From an uncultured Bacteroides sp. (lineage in GTDB: Bacteria; Bacteroidota; Bacteroidia; Bacteroidales; Bacteroidaceae), in the NCBI GenBank assembly GCA_949292025.1, contig CASEYC010000081.1, positions 54,967-118,966 on the forward strand: DNA of 64,000 bases. The letters run 5' to 3'. The translations under genes and the position numbers were made by a program. The notes beneath the pieces are model-generated. The model did not search any database. It saw only the letters and a program-made list of their open reading frames with translations, and was not told the origin of the DNA. This document shows, in pieces, positions 58,042-64,000 of the stretch (position 1 is its first letter; every line of letters begins with the position of its first letter).

Positions 58042-59580
58042 TTACTTGGCGTAGCTCACCGCCCGCGTCTCGCGAATGACAGTGATCTTCACCTGTCCCG
58101 GATAGGTCATTTCGTCCTGAATCTTCTTGGCTATCTCGGTGGACAGGCTTTCAGTCTGCTTGTCGTCAATCTTGTCGGCACCAACAATGACACGCAACTC
58201 GCGGCCGGCCTGGATGGCGTATGTCTTGGTGACGCCCGGATAGGACATGGCCAGCTGCTCCAAATCGTTGAGGCGCTTGATGTAAGCCTCCACAATCTCG
58301 CGGCGGGCACCGGGACGGGCACCGGAAATGGCGTCGCACACCTGCACGATGGGAGCCAGCAGGCTGGTCATCTCCACCTCGTCGTGGTGGGCGCCGATGG
58401 CGTTGCAGATGTCCGGCTTTTCCTTGAACTTCTCGGCCAGCTTCATACCATAGAGGGCATGCGGCAGTTCCGGCTCTTCATCGGGCACTTTGCCGATGTC
58501 GTGCAACAGACCGGCACGCTTGGCCTTCTTCGGATTCAGCCCCAATTCGGAGGCCATCACGGCACAAAGGTTGGCCGTCTCGCGGGCGTGCTGCAAGAGG
58601 TTCTGGCCGTAGGAAGAACGGTATTTCATCTTGCCGATGATGCGAATCAGTTCAGGATGCAGGCCGTGGATGCCCAGGTCGATGGTGGTGCGCTTACCGG
58701 TCTCGATGATTTCCTCTTCCACCTGCTTGCGGACCTTGGCCACCACCTCCTCGATGCGGGCGGGATGGATGCGGCCATCGGTCACCAGTTGATGCAGGGC
58801 CAGGCGGGCAATCTCGCGGCGCACGGGGTCGAAGGCAGAGAGCACAATGGCTTCCGGCGTGTCGTCCACCACGATTTCAACGCCCGTGGCGGCCTCCAAG
58901 GCACGAATGTTGCGACCCTCACGACCGATGATGCGGCCCTTGATTTCATCGGATTCAATGTGGAACACGGTGACGGAGTTCTCGATGGCCGTCTCCGTGG
59001 CCACGCGTTGTATGGTTTGGATGACGATACGCTTGGCTTCCTTGTTGGCAGTCATTTTGGCATCGTCCATGATGTCGTTGATGTAGGACTGCGCCTCGGT
59101 CTTGGCCTCTTCCTTCAGGGATTCCACCATGCGTTCCTTGGCTTCCTCGGCAGACAAGCCCGATATGGCTTCCAGCTTCTCGATTTCCTGACGCTGCAGG
59201 TGATCCAGTTCCTCTTTCTTTTTGTCAATCACTTCCAACTGTGCCTCCAAGTTGGCCTTGATGGCCTCTGCCTCCTGCTTCTTGCGTTGCAACTCCTCCT
59301 GGCGCTGGGTCAACACCATCTCGCGCTGCTTCAGCTTGTTCTCCGCCTGCTGGATTTTCTGGTTGCGGGCAGCCACTTCCTTTTCCAAGTCCGCCTTTTT
59401 GTTCAGGAACTTCTCCTTCACCTCCAGCAACTTGTTCTTCTTCATCACTTCGGCTTCATTCTCAGCTTCTTTCAGGATGTTCTCGTACTTGGACTTCAGT
59501 CCGTAGCGAAAGAACACGTAGGCCCCCACACCGCCGATGATGAGGCAGGCCACTGATACCAATATTGAAACTACGTCCAT
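58042..59580 (-). CDS. rny: Ribonuclease Y
   Basis: A 512-residue membrane-anchored endoribonuclease. An N-terminal membrane segment (residues 3-23, [21 protein letters not shown]) is followed by a long coiled coil, a KH domain ([22 protein letters not shown] near residue 225), and an HD domain with [21 protein letters not shown] and [13 protein letters not shown]. This is the standard RNase Y layout and length, initiating mRNA decay at the membrane. The zapA gene and a coiled-coil gene lie upstream. Confidence 0.97.
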   Translation of the reverse strand: MDVVSILVSVACLIIGGVGAYVFFRYGLKSKYENILKEAENEAEVMKKNKLLEVKEKFLNKKADLEKEVAARNQKIQQAENKLKQREMVLTQRQEELQRKKQEAEAIKANLEAQLEVIDKKKEELDHLQRQEIEKLEAISGLSAEEAKERMVESLKEEAKTEAQSYINDIMDDAKMTANKEAKRIVIQTIQRVATETAIENSVTVFHIESDEIKGRIIGREGRNIRALEAATGVEIVVDDTPEAIVLSAFDPVRREIARLALHQLVTDGRIHPARIEEVVAKVRKQVEEEIIETGKRTTIDLGIHGLHPELIRIIGKMKYRSSYGQNLLQHARETANLCAVMASELGLNPKKAKRAGLLHDIGKVPDEEPELPHALYGMKLAEKFKEKPDICNAIGAHHDEVEMTSLLAPIVQVCDAISGARPGARREIVEAYIKRLNDLEQLAMSYPGVTKTYAIQAGRELRVIVGADKIDDKQTESLSTEIAKKIQDEMTYPGQVKITVIRETRAVSYAK

Positions 59581-59602
59581 TTTTTATAATGTTTAAGTAT
59601 AT

Positions 59603-59654
59603 AAATAAAAAGCACTGTTCGGAAGCCCTCTTGCGAAGACTTCCTAAACAGTGC
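59603..59654 (-). terminator. Intrinsic terminator between zapA and rny
   Basis: On the minus strand GCACTGTT..GGAAG pairs with CTTCC..AACAGTGC (59612-59654) and is followed by TTTTTATTT. It lies 55 bp after zapA and partly separates it from rny. Confidence 0.85.
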
Positions 59655-59708
59655 GTGATGGTTTCTTTCCTATTACGTCCGTTTTGTCCGGCAGACGGGA
59701 TAAGACTT

Positions 59709-60002
59709 TCATGTCGTTTCCCGGAAATGCTCGTCCAAAACTTCCGTCAGTTCCTTGATTTTCTTTTTATAAGGCTCCGTGTCATTGCGGTCCTGCTGGT
59801 CGAGTGCTTGCAAGGCAAACTCGAAAGCCGTCATGGCAATAATCTTTTCCGGCGAAACGTCCGGATTCTCCTGTTGATTCAGGTTGAACCTTATGTTTAC
59901 CTGCTTGGCGGCCTCCCTCACCCGTTGCTCGTCCTCTCGGGCGATGGTGACGGGGTAAGTCGTTCCTGCCATGAGCAGGTTGATTTTTATCTTATCGTTC
60001 AT
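59709..60002 (-). CDS. zapA: Cell division protein ZapA
   Basis: A 97-residue protein starting MNDKIKINLLMAGTTYPVTI, with the REDEQRVREAAKQVNIRFN helix and FALQALDQQDRND coiled-coil region. This is ZapA, which crosslinks FtsZ filaments at the division site. The upstream coiled-coil gene ends 19 bp before its start, and the two are probably an operon. Confidence 0.93.
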   Translation of the reverse strand: MNDKIKINLLMAGTTYPVTIAREDEQRVREAAKQVNIRFNLNQQENPDVSPEKIIAMTAFEFALQALDQQDRNDTEPYKKKIKELTEVLDEHFRETT

Positions 60003-60021
60003 ACATCTCTTTCTTCTACGG

Positions 60022-60315
60022 TCATTCGTTCAGCAAGGCGATGCATTTATCCACTTCACGCACTAATCGCGACAGCCGTGCCTTCGTTTCCCGCACATCG
60101 TTACCGTCCAGACTGATGGCCGTGGCCGCTTTCAAGTCTTTGTAACGCTGTGCCAGTTCCTCGTAATCGGCTCGCAGTTGTGTCCGCGCCTCTTCCGTTT
60201 CCTCCAGTTGCCGCTTCAATTCGGCGTTCTCCCGCTTTTGTTCCTCATGCAGGTAAAGCAAGTGTCTCAACCGGGTTTCAAAGGTACTTAATAGCTGCTT
60301 TCCGTCGTCTGTCAT
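60022..60315 (-). CDS. Small coiled-coil protein upstream of zapA
   Basis: A 97-residue protein starting at 60315 (MTDDGKQLLSTFETRL), followed by a heptad-rich coiled coil (residues about 15-60, LYLHEEQKRENAELKRQLEETEEART) and a C-terminal RETKARLSRLVREVDKCIALL region. The size and neighbourhood suggest a division-associated ZapB-like partner. Family not certain. A -7 element lies 23 bp upstream. Confidence 0.7.
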   Translation of the reverse strand: MTDDGKQLLSTFETRLRHLLYLHEEQKRENAELKRQLEETEEARTQLRADYEELAQRYKDLKAATAISLDGNDVRETKARLSRLVREVDKCIALLNE

Positions 60316-60338
60316 GGCTATTTCACCAAAAATCCACA

Positions 60339-60346
60339 CAAATATA
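60339..60346 (-). promoter_or_regulatory. -7 element for coiled-coil/zapA operon
   Basis: TATATTTG on the minus strand, 23 bp upstream of the start at 60315. Confidence 0.5.
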
Positions 60347-60459
60347 CAATTTACTTGCATATTACAAAAACTTTTCGGGGGAAAAAGTCGTTTTCGGGTG
60401 TATTTTTCTTGATTTCATTGGTATTTTCGGTAAAAATGCCACTTTTCCGCCGACAAAAG

Positions 60460-60496
60460 CCTCCGAAAAAGCGGTTGGGCATCGCGATTTCGGAGG
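60460..60496. repeat. Hairpin with 9 bp stem upstream of GNAT gene
   Basis: CCTCCGAAA (60460-60468) pairs perfectly with TTTCGGAGG (60488-60496), ending about 30 bp before the GNAT -7 element. A single GGCGCGGATTAT half-copy of the inverted-repeat family follows at 60501. Confidence 0.55.
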
Positions 60497-60526
60497 AGAA
60501 GGCGCGGATTATTCCCGGACAGTGCG

Positions 60527-60534
60527 TATCTTTG
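60527..60534 (+). promoter_or_regulatory. -7 element for GNAT gene
   Basis: TATCTTTG, 50 bp upstream of the ATG at 60585. Confidence 0.55.
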
Positions 60535-60584
60535 CACCACAGATTCAGAACAAGCAGTTACGACCCAACAACAGGCAAACCATT

Positions 60585-61115
60585 ATGATACAAATCCGCC
60601 CATCCACTCCCGCCGACCTCCCTGTCCTGATGGACCTCTACGACAGCGGTCGCCGCATCATGCGCGGCAACGGCAACCTGTACCAGTGGACCAAAGGCTA
60701 CCCCAGTGAAGAAATCGTCATGCAGGACATCAACCGTGGCAACAGCCACCTTTGCCTGGACGAGGCCGGGCACCCCGTGGGCACCTTCGCCTTCATCGTG
60801 GGCGCGGATCCTACGTATGCCCGCATCTATGACGGGCAATGGCTGAACGACACGCAGCCCTACGGCACCATCCACCGCATGGCCGGGCGCGAGAATGCCC
60901 ATGGCGTGGCTGCCGCCTGCTTCGACTGGTGTTATGCGCAACTGCCCAACCTGCGGGCGGACACCCACCGCGACAACCGCATCATGCAACACATCCTGCT
61001 GAAGCACGGCTTCCGCTACCGCGGCATCATCTACCTGCTGAACGGGGATGAGCGACTGGCGTACCAGAAAATCAGCTGTATTTCTTCCTCAGTGCCTCCA
61101 CGCTCATGCCCGTGA
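60585..61115 (+). CDS. GNAT family N-acetyltransferase
   Basis: A 176-residue protein starting MIQIRPSTPADLPVLMDLY. The GNAT fold is seen in TFAFIVGADPTY (strand 4 region), TIHRMAGRENAHGVAAACFD (acetyl-CoA-loop region) and LRADTHRDNRIMQHILLKHG, FRYRGIIYLL, as in Bacteroides acetyltransferases of this length. The substrate is unknown. Its last 44 bases overlap the convergent RecQ-like helicase gene. Confidence 0.88.
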   Translation: MIQIRPSTPADLPVLMDLYDSGRRIMRGNGNLYQWTKGYPSEEIVMQDINRGNSHLCLDEAGHPVGTFAFIVGADPTYARIYDGQWLNDTQPYGTIHRMAGRENAHGVAAACFDWCYAQLPNLRADTHRDNRIMQHILLKHGFRYRGIIYLLNGDERLAYQKISCISSSVPPRSCP

Positions 61116-63507
61116 AGTAGTCCTCGATGAAGTTCCAGCGTTGCGCATCGTCCAGCCGAACCGTGCCAAAGAACAGGGTGAACAATTCCATCTGCTCCTC
61201 GAAAATCTGCTCGTTGGTGTCAAGGATTTGGTTGCGGTAGTCGTCCGTGGCCGTCAGTTCCTGCAGTTTGTCGGGGTCGTTGAAGCGGATGAGCACGCAG
61301 GGCGTGCCGCCGCCCTCCACGCTGAAGGACAGGCAGCCCAGCATGGACAGCAGGTTGAGCAGCGTGTTGAGGTCCGAGAACGGCGTGCAATAGAAGGTCA
61401 GCCGGTCGCCCTCGTTGCCCGTGATGCGCTGGGCGCAGAGCTTCTGGTAACGGGAGAGCAGCAGGTCGAAGCCGCGGGTGACGGTGAAGAGCAGGTCGTT
61501 GCTCTCCTTCTTCTTCGCGCTGGTGATGTAGCTCACGCTGCGCCCTTCCTCCGTGCGGCTCTCCAGCAGCGAACCGATGAAACGCTTAGCCGAGCGCACG
61601 TCCATCTGGTGCTCCAGGAAAATCTGGCGCAATTCCTCTTCCTCGAATTTGCCCTTGCTCTTGATGAGGGCCATCTTCATCATGGCCGTCAGGCTTTTGA
61701 ACAGGGCGTCCAGCTTTTGACGGATCACCTTTGCGTCTTCCTTCAGCAAGACTTCGTGCTTGCCCACCGACACTGCGCGTGAGCCTTCACGCAGGGTGCC
61801 GTTGTTCAGCTTCTGTTTGAATTCCTTGTAGCCCAGTTCGGGAAAGCCTTCTTCCCACAACTTCTCAAGGCGGGCCAGGTAGATGTTCTCCTCGCCGGGG
61901 ACGGGGGTGAGGTAGTCGGCATACTGGCGGGCAAAATCCGGGCCGGTTTTGTCCTGGATATACCCCTCGGTCAGCAGGTTGCGGGGGCTGACCTCCAGCA
62001 GGGGATGGCCGTAGCGGCGCGCCAGGTCATCCTCCAGCCACAGCAGGGCGGTCTTGGTGAACTGCCCCAACTCGGATTCATACTCCAGCTTGTTCTTGGT
62101 GCGCGGCAATTTCACCACAAACTCGAAGTCCGAGAGCGACACCAGCATCTCCGGCTTGCCGCCTTTCATCCGGTGTACCTCCACCAGTTTCTTCAGGATA
62201 AGCGCCAGTTGCTCCTGAGCGATGTTGCCCAGTTGGTGCAATCGTTTCATATAATAGAAGTCCCGCTCGTGGAAGTCGGTGGCCGCCACGCCCTGCACGT
62301 CGGCATCGCGTGCCGCACGGCCTATTTCCTGGATATAATCCACGAAGGTGCTGGACGGCGCCACGTGATACACGCGGTCGATGTCGCTGATGTCCACGCC
62401 CATGCCGAACGCCTTGGTGGCCACGATGAGACGCTTCTCGCCGCTCTTGAAGTCCTGCACAATCTGCGCCTTCTCCTCGCGCTCCTTCTTGCCGTAGTAG
62501 GAGGCCACCAGGTGCCAGTTCTGCGCCCGCACCCACGACTTGATGCGCATGTCGATGCCTCCGGCGAAGGGATAGTAAAGCAACGTTTTGTGCCCGTCCA
62601 GGTAGTCCTCCACGCGGGCGGAGACGACGCGTTGCTTGGCCTTGTCGTAGGTCTCGCCCTCCTCGATGGTCATCTGCTTGATGTCGAAGCCGATGTTTTT
62701 GCGCTTCACCGTGCCCACGTAGAGCACGCACGGCTCCATCTGCAGCGAGCGGATGGTCTCGAACACCATGTCGTTGTCGCCGTTGGGGTTCCACACCGCC
62801 GTGGCGGTCAGGGCGAAGACGGGGAAGGCGTGCCCCAGCGTTTCCTTCAATCCTTGCAGGTAGCGGCCCAGGAACCAGTAGTCCACGCGGAACTCCTTGC
62901 CCCACGTGGTCACTGTATGCGCCTCGTCCACCACCACGAGGCCGATGCGGCGGTCGCCCGTGAAGTGGCGGATGTCATAGGACAACAACAGCTCGGGCGA
63001 GAGATAGAACAAATCTATTTCCCCTTCGCGCACCCGGCGGTACACCTCCGCCTTCTGTTCGGGCGAGAGATCGGACGAGGCGTAGCCCACGCGGTCGTAG
63101 CCCACTTCCTGCAAGCTCTCCACTTGGTCCACGATGAGGGCTTTCAAGGGCGACACGACCAGGGTCAGCAGGCCGTGCGCGCGCCCCAGGTAGATGGCAG
63201 GCAACTGGAAAAGCAGGGACTTGCCCGAACCCGTGGGAGCCGTCAGCAGGATGTTGTCCACGTCCGTGGCGCCGTCCAAGGCTTTTTCCGCCTCGCGCAG
63301 GACGTGTTCTATCAGTTGCCCCTGCGAGAGGCTGATGGTGTCTTTCCCTCGGAAAAGGTCATTGTATATTTCCAGGTCGCGGAAATCCTCGTAGCCGTAT
63401 ATTTCTTGTAGCAGTGCCTTCGCTTCGGGGCGGCAGGCATCGGGCTGTTTCCGTTCCTTCAGGCGGGGCAACGGTCGTGTCGTGGGGGTGTTGTCGGATG
63501 TTGTCAT
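61072..63507 (-). CDS. RecQ-like superfamily 2 DNA helicase
   Basis: An 811-residue helicase from the ATG at 63507 (MTTSDNTPTTRPL). The SF2 motifs are present: motif I APTGSGKS near residue 90, motif II VVVDEAHTVTTWG (DEAH), motif III ALTATAVW and motif VI QEIGRAARD. The C-terminal third is an unassigned helical region, unlike the canonical RQC/HRDC. It is related to RecQ-like helicases such as DpdF, but no partner genes of the Dpd system are here. Probably a genome-maintenance enzyme. A -7 element is 72 bp upstream. Confidence 0.88.
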   Translation of the reverse strand: MTTSDNTPTTRPLPRLKERKQPDACRPEAKALLQEIYGYEDFRDLEIYNDLFRGKDTISLSQGQLIEHVLREAEKALDGATDVDNILLTAPTGSGKSLLFQLPAIYLGRAHGLLTLVVSPLKALIVDQVESLQEVGYDRVGYASSDLSPEQKAEVYRRVREGEIDLFYLSPELLLSYDIRHFTGDRRIGLVVVDEAHTVTTWGKEFRVDYWFLGRYLQGLKETLGHAFPVFALTATAVWNPNGDNDMVFETIRSLQMEPCVLYVGTVKRKNIGFDIKQMTIEEGETYDKAKQRVVSARVEDYLDGHKTLLYYPFAGGIDMRIKSWVRAQNWHLVASYYGKKEREEKAQIVQDFKSGEKRLIVATKAFGMGVDISDIDRVYHVAPSSTFVDYIQEIGRAARDADVQGVAATDFHERDFYYMKRLHQLGNIAQEQLALILKKLVEVHRMKGGKPEMLVSLSDFEFVVKLPRTKNKLEYESELGQFTKTALLWLEDDLARRYGHPLLEVSPRNLLTEGYIQDKTGPDFARQYADYLTPVPGEENIYLARLEKLWEEGFPELGYKEFKQKLNNGTLREGSRAVSVGKHEVLLKEDAKVIRQKLDALFKSLTAMMKMALIKSKGKFEEEELRQIFLEHQMDVRSAKRFIGSLLESRTEEGRSVSYITSAKKKESNDLLFTVTRGFDLLLSRYQKLCAQRITGNEGDRLTFYCTPFSDLNTLLNLLSMLGCLSFSVEGGGTPCVLIRFNDPDKLQELTATDDYRNQILDTNEQIFEEQMELFTLFFGTVRLDDAQRWNFIEDYFTGMSVEALRKKYS

Positions 63508-63578
63508 AAATGTGATTATATATAATATAAGGTATAGGAAGCCGGCGCGTCCACAGGGCGTCTTGCCGTTTTCCCGCC

Positions 63579-63586
63579 CAAAAGTA
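63579..63586 (-). promoter_or_regulatory. -7 element for RecQ-like gene
   Basis: TACTTTTG on the minus strand, 71 bp upstream of the start at 63507. Confidence 0.5.
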
Positions 63587-63679
63587 GGCATAAAAAACGA
63601 AAGCACAGCAAGGGATAACGTTTTTTTAGCCTGCTTCCAAAAGATTTGCCAACAGCCGGAAAAGAGGAACGAGGCTGCT

Positions 63680-64000
63680 CAGGGCTGACGCATTACTAAA
63701 TTTCTTCATTTTGCCATGGCGCATCTAAAAGCTCTGCAAGAAACTCATCGCTCCATCCCGCCATTTTCCTTTTCCCCTTAAGGCTTGCTTTTCTCTTGTT
63801 GTTTTTTAGTTGTGTCATGGCTATCTTGTTCAGCACTGAAAAATTCTGTGCCGCATTTCTCTTTTTTTTCTGACTATCCTCATTGAATGAGACATCAAGC
63901 TGCCAGTGAAGATTGTTCTCTATACTCCAATGCCTTCTGATAGTTTCAGTTATACGTTCTGAGTCCAATGGCAATGATGTGATGTAGTAGCGCTTCTCTA
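63680..64000. mobile_element. ISAs1-type insertion sequence, right part
   Basis: The element ends about at 63680, where CAGGGCTGACGCATTAC is a plausible terminal inverted repeat for ISAs1 relatives, 16 bp outside the transposase stop codon. The left end is beyond the window, so the boundary is unconfirmed. Confidence 0.6.
63696..64000 (-). CDS. ISAs1-family transposase, C-terminal part
   Basis: The frame is open to the right edge and encodes the C-terminal about 100 residues of a transposase: RYYITSLPLDSERITETIRR, HWSIENNLHWQLDVSFNED and a basic tail (KNNKRKASLKGKRKMAGWSD). This matches ISAs1-type (H-repeat-like) transposases, where the Glu of the DDE triad is in the HW.IEN block. The 5' part lies beyond the window. 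A candidate terminal repeat is at 63680. Confidence 0.85.
   Translation of the reverse strand, partial: EKRYYITSLPLDSERITETIRRHWSIENNLHWQLDVSFNEDSQKKKRNAAQNFSVLNKIAMTQLKNNKRKASLKGKRKMAGWSDEFLAELLDAPWQNEEI

Noticed and set aside
59603-59708. 6S RNA between zapA and rny
   Set aside because: Only a single 43-base hairpin with T-run is present in this gap, which is better explained as a terminator.
62005-63411. 468-codon frame on the plus strand
   Set aside because: Antisense to the RecQ-like helicase, with no recognisable domain.
61072-63507. DpdF of the 7-deazaguanine DNA modification system
   Set aside because: The helicase is of similar size, but no other dpd genes are within the window.
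63507-63679. Transfer RNA gene
   Set aside because: No cloverleaf was found by eye in this or any other gap; an automated tRNA search was not possible here.

Overview
The window looks like a chromosomal segment of a fairly GC-rich member of the Bacteroidales (Bacteroidaceae-like). The evidence is the repeated -7 promoter element TAnnTTTG ahead of many genes, the many Bacteroidetes-only families (DUF4923, DUF4250, DUF4270, DUF4907, DUF3244, NVEALA-like peptide, DUF1573), lipoproteins with short Cys lipoboxes, and a Bacteroides-type beta-mannan catabolic operon. No rRNA or tRNA gene was recognised. About 62 protein genes are supported, two of them cut by the window edges and one apparently a remnant.

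Layout. 1-1104: end of a LytTR regulator, a DUF4923 secreted protein and a small DUF4250 gene. 1200-6841: a cobalamin-riboswitch operon for vitamin B12 uptake (TonB receptor, YncE-like lipoprotein, binding protein, permease; no ATPase gene beside it). 7051-18615: a striking leftward locus containing a membrane TPR-HTH regulator, DUF3244 protein, O-antigen-ligase-like TPR membrane protein, a short four-cysteine NVEALA-like peptide, a DUF4221-like lipoprotein, two lipoproteins with CxxC motifs, an MG2-type protein, an extra signal peptidase I and a transglutaminase-like lipoprotein. 18887-26517: DUF1573 protein, MeaB, an ATPase/DUF4435 pair resembling PARIS components, MscS channel, M23 peptidase and a LytTR protein with a degenerate receiver. 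26520-33161: envelope proteins (FadL-like, DUF4270, Kelch, DUF4907) and an ECF sigma/anti-sigma cassette. 33247-39385: Hsp20, SlyD-like isomerase, a propeller remnant, DUF6266, L-cysteine desulfidase family protein, YccF, WYL regulator. 39417-39700: a rod-shaped structured RNA (6S-like) followed by an AT-rich orphan gene. 40559-44071: DUF2795, cob(I)alamin adenosyltransferase, a methyltransferase-like protein, a DASS transporter. 44237-50046: beta-mannan operon (GH26, GH130, transporter, epimerase, SGNH hydrolase). 50110-53855: biotin-dependent acyl-CoA carboxylase. 54080-63507: transglutaminase lipoprotein, CutC, RNase Y, ZapA, GNAT, RecQ-like helicase. 63680-64000: end of an ISAs1-type insertion sequence.

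How parts fit together. B12 import, cobalamin adenosylation, MeaB (chaperone of the B12-dependent methylmalonyl-CoA mutase) and a propionyl/acyl-CoA carboxylase are all here, consistent with a B12-dependent succinate-propionate metabolism, although only the transporter shows a riboswitch. The mannan operon would cut mannan outside the cytoplasm to mannobiose, import it, epimerise it and phosphorolyse it.

Non-coding DNA is unusually structured. Five intergenic sites carry 22-23 bp tandem repeats of different sequence, another carries an 11 bp tandem repeat, and four sites carry related inverted repeats built on GGCGCGGATT. The strongest candidate for an undescribed system is the 7-18.6 kb locus: a small secreted cysteine peptide surrounded by its own signal peptidase, thiol-active lipoproteins and a membrane-bound regulator, with five GTATGC hexamers clustered just upstream of the operon promoter.
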